A stretch of 64,000 nucleotides of DNA from Sphingomonas_L flavalba_A (GTDB taxonomy: Bacteria > Pseudomonadota > Alphaproteobacteria > Sphingomonadales > Sphingomonadaceae). The position numbers were made by a program, and so were the translations under genes. This document shows positions 25,196 through 33,243 of this stretch, one piece after another. Positions within the stretch are counted from its first letter, which is position 1; each line of letters begins with the position of its first letter. The notes beneath the pieces were generated by a model that saw only the letters and a list, made by a program, of their open reading frames with translations, did no database searches and was not told the origin of the DNA. The stretch spans positions 1 through 64,000 of the forward strand of contig NZ_CP180208.1 of NCBI RefSeq assembly GCF_047553045.1, in the 5' to 3' direction.

Positions 25196-26563
25196 CTATC
25201 CGGTCACCGACATCCGGATCCGCAGCCCCGGCGCGTTGTCTTGCAGCGTCAATGTCCCACCGTGCAGCCGCGCCACCGCAGCGACCAGAGCGAGGCCAAG
25301 GCCGGCACCGCCGACGTGGCGCGCGGCATCCAGCCGGCCGAAGCGGCGAACCGCTTCGGCGCGGCGTTCGACGGGAATGCCGGGTCCGTCATCGGCGATG
25401 ACGATTTCCGCGCCGTCGGCGGTCGGCGCCGCGGCCAGTCGGATGTGGCCGGCGCCGTATTTCACGGCATTATCGACCAGGTTGGCAATAGCCTGGCCGA
25501 GCAACTCGCGATGGACGGGTATGCGTAGCGGCGGTGCGGGGTCCTGGCTGATGGTGAAACCGCGTTCCTCGACCAGCGGGCCATACACCTCGACAAGATC
25601 GCCAAGCATCCGGGTCAGGTCGGTCCCGGCGAATCGGTCGCGACCGATGCCGGCCTCGGCGCGGCTGATCTGCAATGCCGTCGACAGCATGGCGAGGAGG
25701 GTGTCGGCTTCCGCCAGCGCGGTTGCCAGTGCCGCCTGCTCGCCGCTGTCGCTGGTTTCGCCCAGCGCGCGCTCTAGCGTCGCCTTCAGCCGGGTGAGCG
25801 GGGAACGCAGGTCGTGCGCCAGCCCATCGGTGACGATCCGCAATTCACTGACCAGCGTTTCGATCCGTTCCAGCATCACGTTGATCGACAGGCCGACCGC
25901 CTCGAACGCGTCGCCGCTGCCGTCCGGCACCACCCGGTGCGACAGGTCGCCGGCGCCGACGGCGCGCGCCGTCGCGGCGATGTTGCGCAGCCGCCCGTCG
26001 ATCAGCCGCGCCGCCGCCCAGGCGCCGATCAGCGCCAGTGGCAGCGCCAGCAGCAGCGCGCTGAGCAGCGCGGCTTCGACGACGCGGTTCAGTTTAAGGC
26101 TGCTTTCGACGACATGACCGGCCAGCAGGCGGCCGCCGTCTGGTAATGCCGCCGACACCAGTTCCATCCGCTCCGGCTGGGCGCCGCCGACGCGGAACAG
26201 GTCGATCGTGCGCCATGGCGCCCCTGGCGTGACGTTTGGCGGCCAGGCGCCAAGATTGCCGGCGATCGGCCGCCCGTCCGCGCGGGCGAGGAGCAGCACC
26301 GTGTCAGCGTTGCCGACGCTGTCCAGCCGGGCGCGAATCGCTGCTACCAGTGCCGGGCCGCCGCCTTCTCCGTAGGTCGACAGCAGGTCGTCGCGTAGCG
26401 CCACGGATAGCGCGCGGCTGTCGCCAATCAGTTCGTCGAGAATAAGTTGCCGAACGGTCATCAATATCGCGCCGGCGGACAGCAATTGGAGGATGAAGAC
26501 CAGCGCCGCGAAACGGAACGACGCCGAACGGGCGATCGCGGACAGGCCGCGCGCCGGCGTCAA
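25196..26563 (-). CDS. Sensor histidine kinase
   Basis: 455 residues from TTG 26563, which overlaps the TGA of the response regulator gene; a longer frame upstream lies inside that gene. Helix about 14-37, periplasmic sensor about 38-160, second helix about 162-185, HAMP, then HisKA with GLAHDLRSPLTRLKATLE (phospho-His) and HATPase with NLVDNAVKYG, DDGPGIP and GGAGLGLALVAAV. It would phosphorylate the OmpR-type regulator. It is convergent with the glycosyltransferase gene at only 5 bp distance. The signal sensed is unknown. Confidence 0.93.
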   Translation of the reverse strand: MTPARGLSAIARSASFRFAALVFILQLLSAGAILMTVRQLILDELIGDSRALSVALRDDLLSTYGEGGGPALVAAIRARLDSVGNADTVLLLARADGRPIAGNLGAWPPNVTPGAPWRTIDLFRVGGAQPERMELVSAALPDGGRLLAGHVVESSLKLNRVVEAALLSALLLALPLALIGAWAAARLIDGRLRNIAATARAVGAGDLSHRVVPDGSGDAFEAVGLSINVMLERIETLVSELRIVTDGLAHDLRSPLTRLKATLERALGETSDSGEQAALATALAEADTLLAMLSTALQISRAEAGIGRDRFAGTDLTRMLGDLVEVYGPLVEERGFTISQDPAPPLRIPVHRELLGQAIANLVDNAVKYGAGHIRLAAAPTADGAEIVIADDGPGIPVERRAEAVRRFGRLDAARHVGGAGLGLALVAAVARLHGGTLTLQDNAPGLRIRMSVTG

Positions 26564-27246
26564 TCGCCGAGACCCAGACGGTAGCCGGCGCCGCGCACCG
26601 TGTGCAGCAATGGGCGTGGGTGGCCTTCGTCCAGCTTCTTGCGCAGCCGACTGACATGCACGTCGATCACGTTGGTGCCGGGGTCGAAATGATAATCCCA
26701 AACCCCTTCGAGCAACATCGTGCGGGTGACGACCTGTTCCTGATGGCGCAGCAGATATTCGAGCAGCTTGAACTCGCGGGGCTGGAGATCGATGGGCGCG
26801 CCGCCACGCCGGACCTTGCGCGCCAGCAGGTCCATTTCCAGATCGTCGCAGGCCAGCCGGGTCTCCGGTGTCGCGCCACCGGGCCGACGCCGGAGCAGCA
26901 GCCTTAGCCGGGCAAGCAGTTCGGCAAAGGCGAATGGTTTGGTCAGATAGTCGTCCGAACCGGCGGTCAGCCCGCCGACGCGGTCGTCGACCGAGGCAAG
27001 CGCCGACAGCAGCACCACCGGCGTCTCGACCCCGGCGGCGCGCAGCGCGGCGAGGACGGCCATCCCGTCCATGCCGGGCAGCATGCGGTCGAGGATGATC
27101 GCGTCGTGGCCGCCGCCGGTCGCGTGGAACAGGCCGTCGCGGCCGTCGTCGGCGATGTCGACGACAAAGCCCTCCTCTGTCAGCCCCTTGGCGATGTAGG
27201 CCGACGTTGCGGCGTCGTCTTCGATCAGCAGGATTCTATGCGCCAT
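26560..27246 (-). CDS. OmpR-family response regulator
   Basis: 228 residues from ATG 27246. Receiver domain: acidic pair IEDD near the N-terminus, phospho-acceptor in ILDRMLPGMDG (about residue 52) and the conserved Lys in YLTKPFAF. C-terminal winged helix: LQPREFKLLEYLLRHQEQVVTR and VDVHVSRLRKKLDEG, ending in VRGAGYRLG. It is encoded between a small PDZ protein gene (11-bp overlap) and its kinase (4-bp overlap), so all three are translated together. Confidence 0.95.
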   Translation of the reverse strand: MAHRILLIEDDAATSAYIAKGLTEEGFVVDIADDGRDGLFHATGGGHDAIILDRMLPGMDGMAVLAALRAAGVETPVVLLSALASVDDRVGGLTAGSDDYLTKPFAFAELLARLRLLLRRRPGGATPETRLACDDLEMDLLARKVRRGGAPIDLQPREFKLLEYLLRHQEQVVTRTMLLEGVWDYHFDPGTNVIDVHVSRLRKKLDEGHPRPLLHTVRGAGYRLGLGD

Positions 27247-27634
27247 GCGCGCCCACTCCATTCACGCGGCGATCGATCTGCACGTCGATCTGTTGATCGC
27301 CGCGTCTGAGGTGCAGCGTCAATACCGGATTGCCGTCCTGGTCGACCGTGCGGGCAAGGTCGCGCAGCGAGGCGACGGCCCGTCCGTTGATCGCCTCGAT
27401 CCGGTCGCCGACGCGCAGGGCGCGGGGCGCCGCGCCGCCGGTCGTGCGCAGGCTGGTGACGAGCAGGCCGGGGCCGTCCGTCCGCGCCGCCGGCTCCAGC
27501 GTCACGTCCGGCAGGGCGCCGAAGCCTGCCGATGGCGAATGCTGCCCGGCAATGTGAAGGTGGATCAGCCGGCTTGCCACGGCGATGCCCAGAAGCAGCA
27601 GCATCGCGCTTCCCAGCCTGCGCGCGGCGGTCAT
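27236..27634 (-). CDS. Small membrane-anchored PDZ-domain protein
   Basis: 132 residues from ATG 27634, preceded by GGGGA; the first 19 or so residues form a membrane anchor or signal. One PDZ domain follows: LLVTSLRTTGGAAPRALRVGDRIEAING (carboxylate loop and GDxI core) and LARTVDQDGNPVLTLHLRRGD. No protease domain is present. As the first gene of the operon with the two-component system, it may bind misfolded or C-terminal peptides in the periplasm and modulate the kinase; that is inference from position. Confidence 0.8.
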   Translation of the reverse strand: MTAARRLGSAMLLLLGIAVASRLIHLHIAGQHSPSAGFGALPDVTLEPAARTDGPGLLVTSLRTTGGAAPRALRVGDRIEAINGRAVASLRDLARTVDQDGNPVLTLHLRRGDQQIDVQIDRRVNGVGAHGA

Positions 27635-27730
27635 TCCCCATTGTCTCCCATGGACCCGCCTCAGGATGCGGCCGGCCGCCTGTCGTCGAGATGGGCAGGG
27701 TATGACCAAAGTTTCACACAACCAAAAGCT

Positions 27731-28573
27731 TCACACGGGCGCGGCTTCGGTTGCGACGGCGGAGAAGTGCCGGCGCGCTTCCTCATAGGCGGGGGGCAGC
27801 GCGATGCGCGCCGGGTCGTACCAGGGCATATGCATGCGCAGGGCGCGCGGCAGGAAATGGCGCAGGTAAAGCCGGTTGAACGCATTGCGGTCGGCGCGCG
27901 CGGCCGGGCCGTCATAGGCGGCCATCGTTTCCGCGTCCGCCTTGCGCATCAGCCGGGCGAAGCGCAGGCCCCAGCGGATAAAATGGGCTTGCGCGCGCGC
28001 GCCGGCGATCACCCGTCGGTGCCAGCCGCCGATGACATGGCGATAGACGTCGAAGGCGACGCTGCGATGCTCCAACTCTTCCATCACGTGCCATTTCGCG
28101 AGGTCGGCCAGCGGGCTGTCGACCCGGTCGAACGCGCCGAGCTGAAGCTGGGTGCAGGCGGTGGCGCAGGTCAGCGCCTCGAAACCCTCGGCATAGGCCA
28201 GGTTGAACGCCAGTGGCCGCGCCTTGGTGAAGCCGCGATACTCGGCGTCCAGCTCCGCCTCCAGCGTCTTCAACGCGGCAAAGCCGGGGCGCAGCGACCG
28301 GATCACGTCATTGGCGCGGGCGTGTTGGCGGTGGTGCTCGCCCTCCTGCGCGCAGAAGCCGCGGATCGCGACCTTCAGCGCCGGGTCGGTGACGTGCGGC
28401 AGCGCCTGGCCCATCGTCCGGATCAGATATGGTTCCAGATAGGGCAGCATCATCCAGGTGCCGAGGAACAGATAGGACCCGGCGGGATCGTTGCGAATAA
28501 ACACCCGCTCCATGTCGGCGGAGAAGAGAAAAGCCATCCGCCGCACGGTGATCGTCCTGTCGCTGTCCGCCAT
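27731..28573 (-). CDS. Metal-dependent hydrolase (COG3687-like)
   Basis: 280 residues from ATG 28573. An all-helical protein of the predicted metal-dependent hydrolase family: an N-terminal RMAFLFSADMERVF block, a first EGEHHRQHA metal-binding helix near residue 92, and MEELEHRSVAFDVYRHV further on, the paired ExxH-type elements of a di-iron-like helical bundle. Function in cells is not established. The gene has its own promoter with a palindrome in the spacer, and a 97-bp gap separates it from the PDZ gene downstream. Confidence 0.82.
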   Translation of the reverse strand: MADSDRTITVRRMAFLFSADMERVFIRNDPAGSYLFLGTWMMLPYLEPYLIRTMGQALPHVTDPALKVAIRGFCAQEGEHHRQHARANDVIRSLRPGFAALKTLEAELDAEYRGFTKARPLAFNLAYAEGFEALTCATACTQLQLGAFDRVDSPLADLAKWHVMEELEHRSVAFDVYRHVIGGWHRRVIAGARAQAHFIRWGLRFARLMRKADAETMAAYDGPAARADRNAFNRLYLRHFLPRALRMHMPWYDPARIALPPAYEEARRHFSAVATEAAPV

Positions 28574-28604
28574 CCATCCACCATCCCGAACCCGCCGCCG
28601 GAGA

Positions 28605-28634
28605 ATTATAGACGGTTGCGGACGCCAGCGTCCA
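28605..28634 (-). promoter_or_regulatory. Promoter of the metal-dependent hydrolase gene with overlapping palindrome
   Basis: On the minus strand a perfect -10 (TATAAT, 28610-28605) lies 18 bp after a fair -35 (TGGACG, four of six). A 14-bp palindrome, GGACGC-TG-GCGTCC at 28620-28633, overlaps the -35 and spacer, where a repressor could block polymerase. The -10 is about 31 bp from the ATG. Confidence 0.5.
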
Positions 28635-28650
28635 TGCGTCCCACACGGAA

Positions 28651-28682
28651 ACGGGCGCCGGCCCACCCCGGCCGGCGCCCGT
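28651..28682 (-). terminator. 12-bp GC-rich hairpin
   Basis: A perfect 12-bp stem (28651-28662 with 28671-28682) and 8-nt loop. On the minus strand it is followed by TTCC. It sits 20 bp beyond the end of the PEP-CTERM-like remnant at 28702-28953 and before the promoter of the hydrolase gene, so it is best read as the old terminator of that gene. Confidence 0.5.
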
Positions 28683-28701
28683 CGCTTCGTCGCGTCGCCG
28701 G

Positions 28702-28953
28702 TCAGGCGAGCGCGGGCGGTCGCCGTCGGTCGCGCAGAGCCCCGCCGACCAGCTCGAAGCCGGTGATCGGCGCATAGGCGTCACAGGCGATGCCGCCGCC
28801 GATGCCGACAAGGGTGGTCGAGTTGGCCTGAACCAGGAAGGTCCAGCCCCTCCGCGCCGCCGGCCTGCCCGCCAAGCGCAGGGGGCAAGCGTAGGACGTG
28901 GCGGCCGTCGTCGTTCGCCGCGGCGGCTTGCGGCGGAATACTGGAACGTGCAT
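28702..28953 (-). pseudogene. Possible decayed PEP-CTERM protein remnant
   Basis: An open frame of 83 codons from ATG 28953; the first 35 codons look random and the last 45 look coding. The C-terminus reads ITGFELVGGALRDRRR, close to the sphingomonad PEP-CTERM ending (GFGLVGGALRRRR type): a hydrophobic helix end and an arginine cluster. The PEP motif itself is absent and two glycines of the usual helix appear changed to Glu and Asp. A hairpin terminator follows. I read it as the tail of an inactivated exosortase substrate; it could also be chance. Confidence 0.3.
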
Positions 28954-28983
28954 CCATGCGTGTCGGGACGGGGGGACGAAAAC

Positions 28984-30246
28984 ATGCGTTTTTTCATGCT
29001 GATGTTGGCCGCGCTCGCTGCTGCTCCGGCCGGGGGCGAAACGATCGTGGTCACCGCAGACCATATGGTCGATGTGCTGGCCGGACGGGTGATCGCCGAT
29101 CCGGTGGTGGTCATCACCGACGGGCGGATCGCGTCGGTCGGCGGCACGCCGCATATCCCGGCCGACGCAAAGCGAATCGCCCTGCCGGGCAAGACGATTC
29201 TGCCCGGCCTGATCGACATGCATGTCCACCTGACCGGGCTGGCCGAAATCGGCGGCTATCGCGGTCTGCAATATAGTGACAGTTTCTGGAGCGCGGTCAG
29301 TGTAGCCAATGCGAAAAAGACGCTGGAGGCGGGCTTCACCGCAGTCCGCAATCTTGGCGCGGCGGGCTTTCAGGATGTCGGCCTGCGCCAGGCGATCGAC
29401 GCTGGCTACGTGCCGGGGCCGCGGATCACCACCGCCGGCTATGCCATTGGCGCGACCGGCGGGCATTGCGATGAAACCGGACTGCCGCCGGGGATGGATC
29501 GTGTCGCGCCGACCGTCGTCGACAGCCCGCAGGCCGGGCGGCAGAAGGTGCGCTGGCTGCACAAATATGGCGCGCGCGTGATCAAGATCTGCGCGACCGG
29601 CGGCGTCTTCTCGCTCGGCGATTCCGTCGGTGGTCAGCAACTGAGCGCGGAGGAGATGAAGGCGATCGCCGACGAAGCGCATATGCTGGGCCTGAAGGTC
29701 GCCGCCCATGCCCATGGCGATGCCGGCATCCGCGCGGCGATCGCGGCCGGTATCGACACGATCGAACATTGTAGTCTGGCCGACGACGCGACGATCGCGC
29801 TGGCGGCCAGGACCCGCACCTGGTTCTCGATGGATATCTACAACGACGACTATATTCTCGCGACCGGCGAGGCCAACGGGACCTTGCCGGAAAGCCTGGA
29901 GAAGGAGCGCATGATCGGCCGCCTCCAACGTGAAACATTTCGCCGCGCCGTCCGCGCCGGGGTTCCGATGCTGTTTGGGACAGATGCCGGCGTCTATCCG
30001 CATGGCGACAATGCAAAGCAGTTCACCAAGATGGTCGAATGGGGGATGACCGCGATGCAGGCGATCCAGTCGGCGACACGCAACGCTGCCGAGGCATTGG
30101 GCCGCACCGACGACGTTGGTGCGATCGCGGTCGGTCGCTATGGCGACATCATCGCTGTCGACGGCGATCCGCTCCGCGATATCCGCCTACTGCAGAAGGT
30201 GACCGTGGTCATCAAGGGCGGCGAACTGATCAAGCGGGCCGATTGA
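28984..30246 (+). CDS. Secreted amidohydrolase (imidazolonepropionase/prolidase-like)
   Basis: 420 residues from ATG 28984, with GGGGGA upstream. A signal peptide (about 1-18) is followed by the amidohydrolase-superfamily layout: composite beta domain, then the TIM barrel with PGLIDMHVHLTG (metal HxH near residue 80), VIKICATGG (probable carboxylated Lys), AAHAHGDAGIRAAIAAGIDTIEHC (two more metal His) and FGTDAGVYPHGDN (catalytic Asp). It belongs to the group that includes Xaa-Pro and Xaa-Arg dipeptidases; the periplasmic substrate is unknown. It may be co-transcribed with the DUF3140 gene 16 bp downstream. Confidence 0.9.
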   Translation: MRFFMLMLAALAAAPAGGETIVVTADHMVDVLAGRVIADPVVVITDGRIASVGGTPHIPADAKRIALPGKTILPGLIDMHVHLTGLAEIGGYRGLQYSDSFWSAVSVANAKKTLEAGFTAVRNLGAAGFQDVGLRQAIDAGYVPGPRITTAGYAIGATGGHCDETGLPPGMDRVAPTVVDSPQAGRQKVRWLHKYGARVIKICATGGVFSLGDSVGGQQLSAEEMKAIADEAHMLGLKVAAHAHGDAGIRAAIAAGIDTIEHCSLADDATIALAARTRTWFSMDIYNDDYILATGEANGTLPESLEKERMIGRLQRETFRRAVRAGVPMLFGTDAGVYPHGDNAKQFTKMVEWGMTAMQAIQSATRNAAEALGRTDDVGAIAVGRYGDIIAVDGDPLRDIRLLQKVTVVIKGGELIKRAD

Positions 30247-30262
30247 ACGGGGAGCGGCGACG

Positions 30263-30601
30263 ATGCTCCCGCCCGATCGAGACCGCATCCGCCGCGATTT
30301 CCACGCCTGTGTGAATATGTCGGCGACGGAATTGGCGGCGTGGCTGGGCACCGACGAAAGCTGGCGTGTCGGCTGGAAGGGCGATGGTGGAAGCGGCGAA
30401 AGCGTAGGCCACGCCGCCGGCCGCAATATCGTTGCCCTGCTGCGTAAACCGGTGGAAGCGCTGGATGACGCTGACTATGCCCATATGCGCAAGGCGGTCG
30501 GCGTGTGCCGGCGCCATCTCGCGCAGCCGCCCGACAACAAGGTGACGTCGCGCTGGCGCTATGCTTTGATGAACTGGGGCCATGATCCGTTGAAGGATTG
30601 A
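30263..30601 (+). CDS. DUF3140 family protein
   Basis: 112 residues after a clear GGGGAG site. The sequence ESVGHAAGRNIVALLRK followed by DYAHMRKAVGVCRRHLAQ and the ending WRYALMNWGHDP match DUF3140, a small soluble family without known function. It lies between the amidohydrolase and PAP2 genes on the same strand. Confidence 0.85.
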   Translation: MLPPDRDRIRRDFHACVNMSATELAAWLGTDESWRVGWKGDGGSGESVGHAAGRNIVALLRKPVEALDDADYAHMRKAVGVCRRHLAQPPDNKVTSRWRYALMNWGHDPLKD

Positions 30602-30643
30602 TCGCCCCGGTATGCGGCGGGCAGTATCGGGAAAGGATCGCGG

Positions 30644-31261
30644 GTGACGGTAGGGCGGACGGTTGTCGTCGGTTGTCTGCTGATCGCGGCGGCACTGCTG
30701 GTCGGCCTGTGGATCACCCTGTCGGGAACGCCGGCCTTTGATTCGGCGATCATCCGCTCCATCGCCCCCTGGCGCGCGTCGGCGGTGCCGTGGCTGGCGC
30801 TGACCCATGTTGGCGATGGCTGGCCGCGCAGCCTCGTTGGCATCGGCATTGCCGCGCTGTTTGCGTGGAAGGGCCGCCGCCGGGCGGCGGCGGCGCTGGT
30901 CGGCACGATGGTCGCGATCGCCGCCGTCAACAGCGGGCTTAAACTGCTGTTCGCGCGCCCGCGCCCGGACTTGCTCGCCCATCTCGATCGGGTATCGGAC
31001 CTCAGCTTTCCAAGTGGCCACTCCGCCAACAACATGGCGTTCTGGCTGCTGCTCGCGCTGTTGATCGATCGCCGGCTGGCCCTGCCTGCCATGGCCGTTG
31101 CCGGGCTGATCGGGGTGTCGCGAATCGTTGTCGGCGTGCACTGGCCAAGCGACGTGCTGGCCGGATGGCTGCTCGGCGCGGGTTTCGCGCTGATCGGCTG
31201 GGCCTCGGCAGAACCGGAGTCCAGGCGGGCTTGGTCGCCTCAAAGGCAAACTATGTTGTAA
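30644..31261 (+). CDS. PAP2-family membrane phosphatase
   Basis: 205 residues from GTG 30644, preceded by GGAAAGGA. About five or six membrane helices carry the three phosphatase signature motifs: KLLFARPRP, PSGHS and SRIVVGVHWPSD (catalytic His and Asp). It resembles undecaprenyl-diphosphate or phosphatidylglycerophosphate phosphatases that act at the periplasmic face. The substrate is not determined by sequence. Confidence 0.9.
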   Translation: MTVGRTVVVGCLLIAAALLVGLWITLSGTPAFDSAIIRSIAPWRASAVPWLALTHVGDGWPRSLVGIGIAALFAWKGRRRAAAALVGTMVAIAAVNSGLKLLFARPRPDLLAHLDRVSDLSFPSGHSANNMAFWLLLALLIDRRLALPAMAVAGLIGVSRIVVGVHWPSDVLAGWLLGAGFALIGWASAEPESRRAWSPQRQTML

Positions 31262-31289
31262 TCGTGGCGCAAAAGCGCACCTCAGCGCG

Positions 31290-32612
31290 ATGGTCGCGTC
31301 CGCTCGCCCCGCATCACGGTTTTTCGACCGCTTCGGCCTGCAGGTGCTGGTCGGAATGCTGCTTGGTCTTGTGCTTGGCCTGGTTGCGCGCGGTATGCCG
31401 GCGGGCAGCTGGCTCGTGGTGGGACTCGATACCACAGGCAGTATCTTCATCCAGTTGCTGAAAGTGCTGGTGCCGCCGCTGGTGTTTACCGCCATCGTCG
31501 CCAGCATCGCCAATCTGCGGAGCCTGAACAATGCCGGTCGGCTGGTTGCCCAGACGCTGTTGTGGTTCGCGCTGACCGCGCTGGTCGCGGTCAGCATCGG
31601 GCTGGTACTCGGCACCATACTCCAGCCCGGCCTGCGCGGCGGTGTCGACGCGGCTGCCGCGGTTGCCCCGCGAGAGGTGGGGACCTGGCTGGATTTCCTG
31701 AAAGGGCTGGTGCCAGCGAACTGGCTCGGTCTGGGGGTGTCGACCGCGCTGGCCGACGGCGGTGCGACAACGACGCTGTCGTTCAATGTGCTGCAGATCG
31801 TCGTCATCTCGATTCTGGTCGGGGTGGCCGCGTTGCGCACGGGCGCGGCGGGAGAACCCTTCCTCGCTTTCAACCAGTCGGCGCTGGCGATCGTCCGCAA
31901 GCTGCTGTGGTGGGTGATCCGGCTGACGCCGATCGGCACGATCGGCCTGTTCGGGCGGGCGGTCGCGCTTTACGGTTGGGACTCGCTCGCCCGCCTCGGC
32001 TGGTTCGCCGCCGCCGTCTATATCGGTCTCGCCCTGGTCATCGCCGTCGTCTACCCGACGATCCTCGCGCTTCACGGCCTCAATCCGCTGCGTTTCTTCG
32101 AGAAAGCGTGGCCGGCGATCCAGCTTGGCTTCGTCTCGCGTTCGTCGATCGGCACCATGCCGGTGACAGAGGCAGTGACCGAGCGCGGGCTAGGCGTCCC
32201 GCGCGGTTACGCCGCGTTTGCCATTCCGCTTGCCGCGACGACGAAGATGGATGGCTGCGCCGCCATCTATCCTGCCATCGCCGCGCTGTTTGTCGCGCAA
32301 TACTTTGGGCTGCCGCTAGGCGTGACCGACTATTTTCTGATCGTCTTTGTTTCAGTCGTTGGCTCGGCGGCGACGGCGGGACTGACCGGGGCGATCGTCA
32401 TGCTGACTCTGACGCTGACCACGCTGGGGCTCCCGTTGGAAGGGGCCGGCCTGCTCCTCGCCATCGACCCGATTCTCGACATGGGGCGGACGGCGGTCAA
32501 CGTCGCCGGTCAGGCGGTCGTCGCGACCGTCGTCGCCAAGCGCGAGGGGATACTGGACGAAGCGGCCTACGCCGCCGCACCCGACGGCGCGCCGCTGGCG
32601 CTTGGCGCCTGA
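31290..32612 (+). CDS. Dicarboxylate/amino acid:cation symporter (DAACS)
   Basis: 440 residues, a GltP/DctA-type secondary transporter. Family marks: an early helix with FDRFGLQVLVGMLLGLVLG, the serine-rich re-entrant loop SRSSIGTMPV near residue 285, the PLAATTKMDGCAAIYP segment near 313 and DPILDMGRTAVNVAGQAV near 395. It imports C4-dicarboxylates or acidic amino acids with H+ or Na+. The start codon lies 29 bp after the PAP2 gene; a hairpin follows the stop. Confidence 0.92.
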   Translation: MVASARPASRFFDRFGLQVLVGMLLGLVLGLVARGMPAGSWLVVGLDTTGSIFIQLLKVLVPPLVFTAIVASIANLRSLNNAGRLVAQTLLWFALTALVAVSIGLVLGTILQPGLRGGVDAAAAVAPREVGTWLDFLKGLVPANWLGLGVSTALADGGATTTLSFNVLQIVVISILVGVAALRTGAAGEPFLAFNQSALAIVRKLLWWVIRLTPIGTIGLFGRAVALYGWDSLARLGWFAAAVYIGLALVIAVVYPTILALHGLNPLRFFEKAWPAIQLGFVSRSSIGTMPVTEAVTERGLGVPRGYAAFAIPLAATTKMDGCAAIYPAIAALFVAQYFGLPLGVTDYFLIVFVSVVGSAATAGLTGAIVMLTLTLTTLGLPLEGAGLLLAIDPILDMGRTAVNVAGQAVVATVVAKREGILDEAAYAAAPDGAPLALGA

Positions 32613-32638
32613 CCGGGCCTGAACGGGGGGTGGCCCGG
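32613..32638 (+). terminator. Hairpin after the symporter gene
   Basis: CCGGGCC (32613-32619) pairs with GGCCCGG (32632-32638) around a 12-nt loop, starting right at the symporter stop codon. There is no U-tract, so termination would be weak or Rho-assisted. The rpsL promoter begins 9 bp later. Confidence 0.45.
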
Positions 32639-32646
32639 CCGCCCGG

Positions 32647-32675
32647 TTGACCGTTTCCGACTCCATCGCTATAGG
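32647..32675 (+). promoter_or_regulatory. Sigma70-type promoter of the str operon
   Basis: TTGACC (32647-32652), 17-bp spacer, TATAGG (32670-32675). This is the best promoter match in the window and lies about 165 bp upstream of rpsL, leaving a long leader (about 32682-32841). The leader contains a GGGGCC/GGTCCC hairpin near 32760-32777 followed by a T-rich stretch, which may attenuate. Confidence 0.7.
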
Positions 32676-32841
32676 CCGCCCTCGCCCGCGGACTCGTCAT
32701 CGGAGACGTGCGCGGATTGGCGGGCGCGCTTGAACATTGCCGGGTCATGCGAGGGCCAAGGGGCCGAACGGTCCCGAGGCTCTTTTGTGTTGGTTCGTTT
32801 TCGGGCTCCGGCAAAGTAACCGCTTGAAAGGTGAAGGCTTC

Positions 32842-33213
32842 ATGCCGACGATTAATCAGCTGGTCCGCAAGGGCCGCGATCCGCAGAAGGCCAATTCGAA
32901 GGTCCCTGCGATGGAGGCGAACCCGCAGAAGCGCGGCGTTTGCACCCGCGTCTACACGACGACTCCGAAGAAGCCGAACTCGGCGCTTCGCAAGGTTGCC
33001 AAGGTCCGTCTGACCAACAGCCGCGAAGTCATCAGCTACATTCCCGGTGAAGGCCACAACCTTCAGGAGCACTCTGTGGTGCTGATCCGTGGCGGCCGCG
33101 TGCGCGACTTGCCTGGCGTGCGCTACCACATTCTGCGCGGCGTGCTTGACACCCAGGGCGTCAAGGACCGCAGGCAGAGCCGCTCCAAGTACGGCGCCAA
33201 GCGCCCGAAGTAA
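32842..33213 (+). CDS. rpsL: 30S ribosomal protein S12 (Arg88 allele)
   Basis: 123 residues from ATG 32842; the frame extends upstream but that part is leader. S12 lines the decoding centre. TTTPKKPNSALRK keeps the streptomycin-sensitive Lys43, but the second contact loop reads GGRVRDLPGV, with Arg at position 88 where most bacteria have Lys. Lys88Arg is a classical streptomycin-resistance change in E. coli and Mycobacterium tuberculosis. It is the first gene of the str operon. Confidence 0.98.
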   Translation: MPTINQLVRKGRDPQKANSKVPAMEANPQKRGVCTRVYTTTPKKPNSALRKVAKVRLTNSREVISYIPGEGHNLQEHSVVLIRGGRVRDLPGVRYHILRGVLDTQGVKDRRQSRSKYGAKRPK

Positions 33214-33243
33214 GATCAGGCCTTTCAACGAAGGATTCAGCCA

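Noticed and set aside
32676..32841. rpsL leader as a short upstream peptide gene or riboswitch
   Set aside because: No ribosome site or conserved peptide, and no known riboswitch fold that I recognise; it was kept only as a possible attenuating leader.
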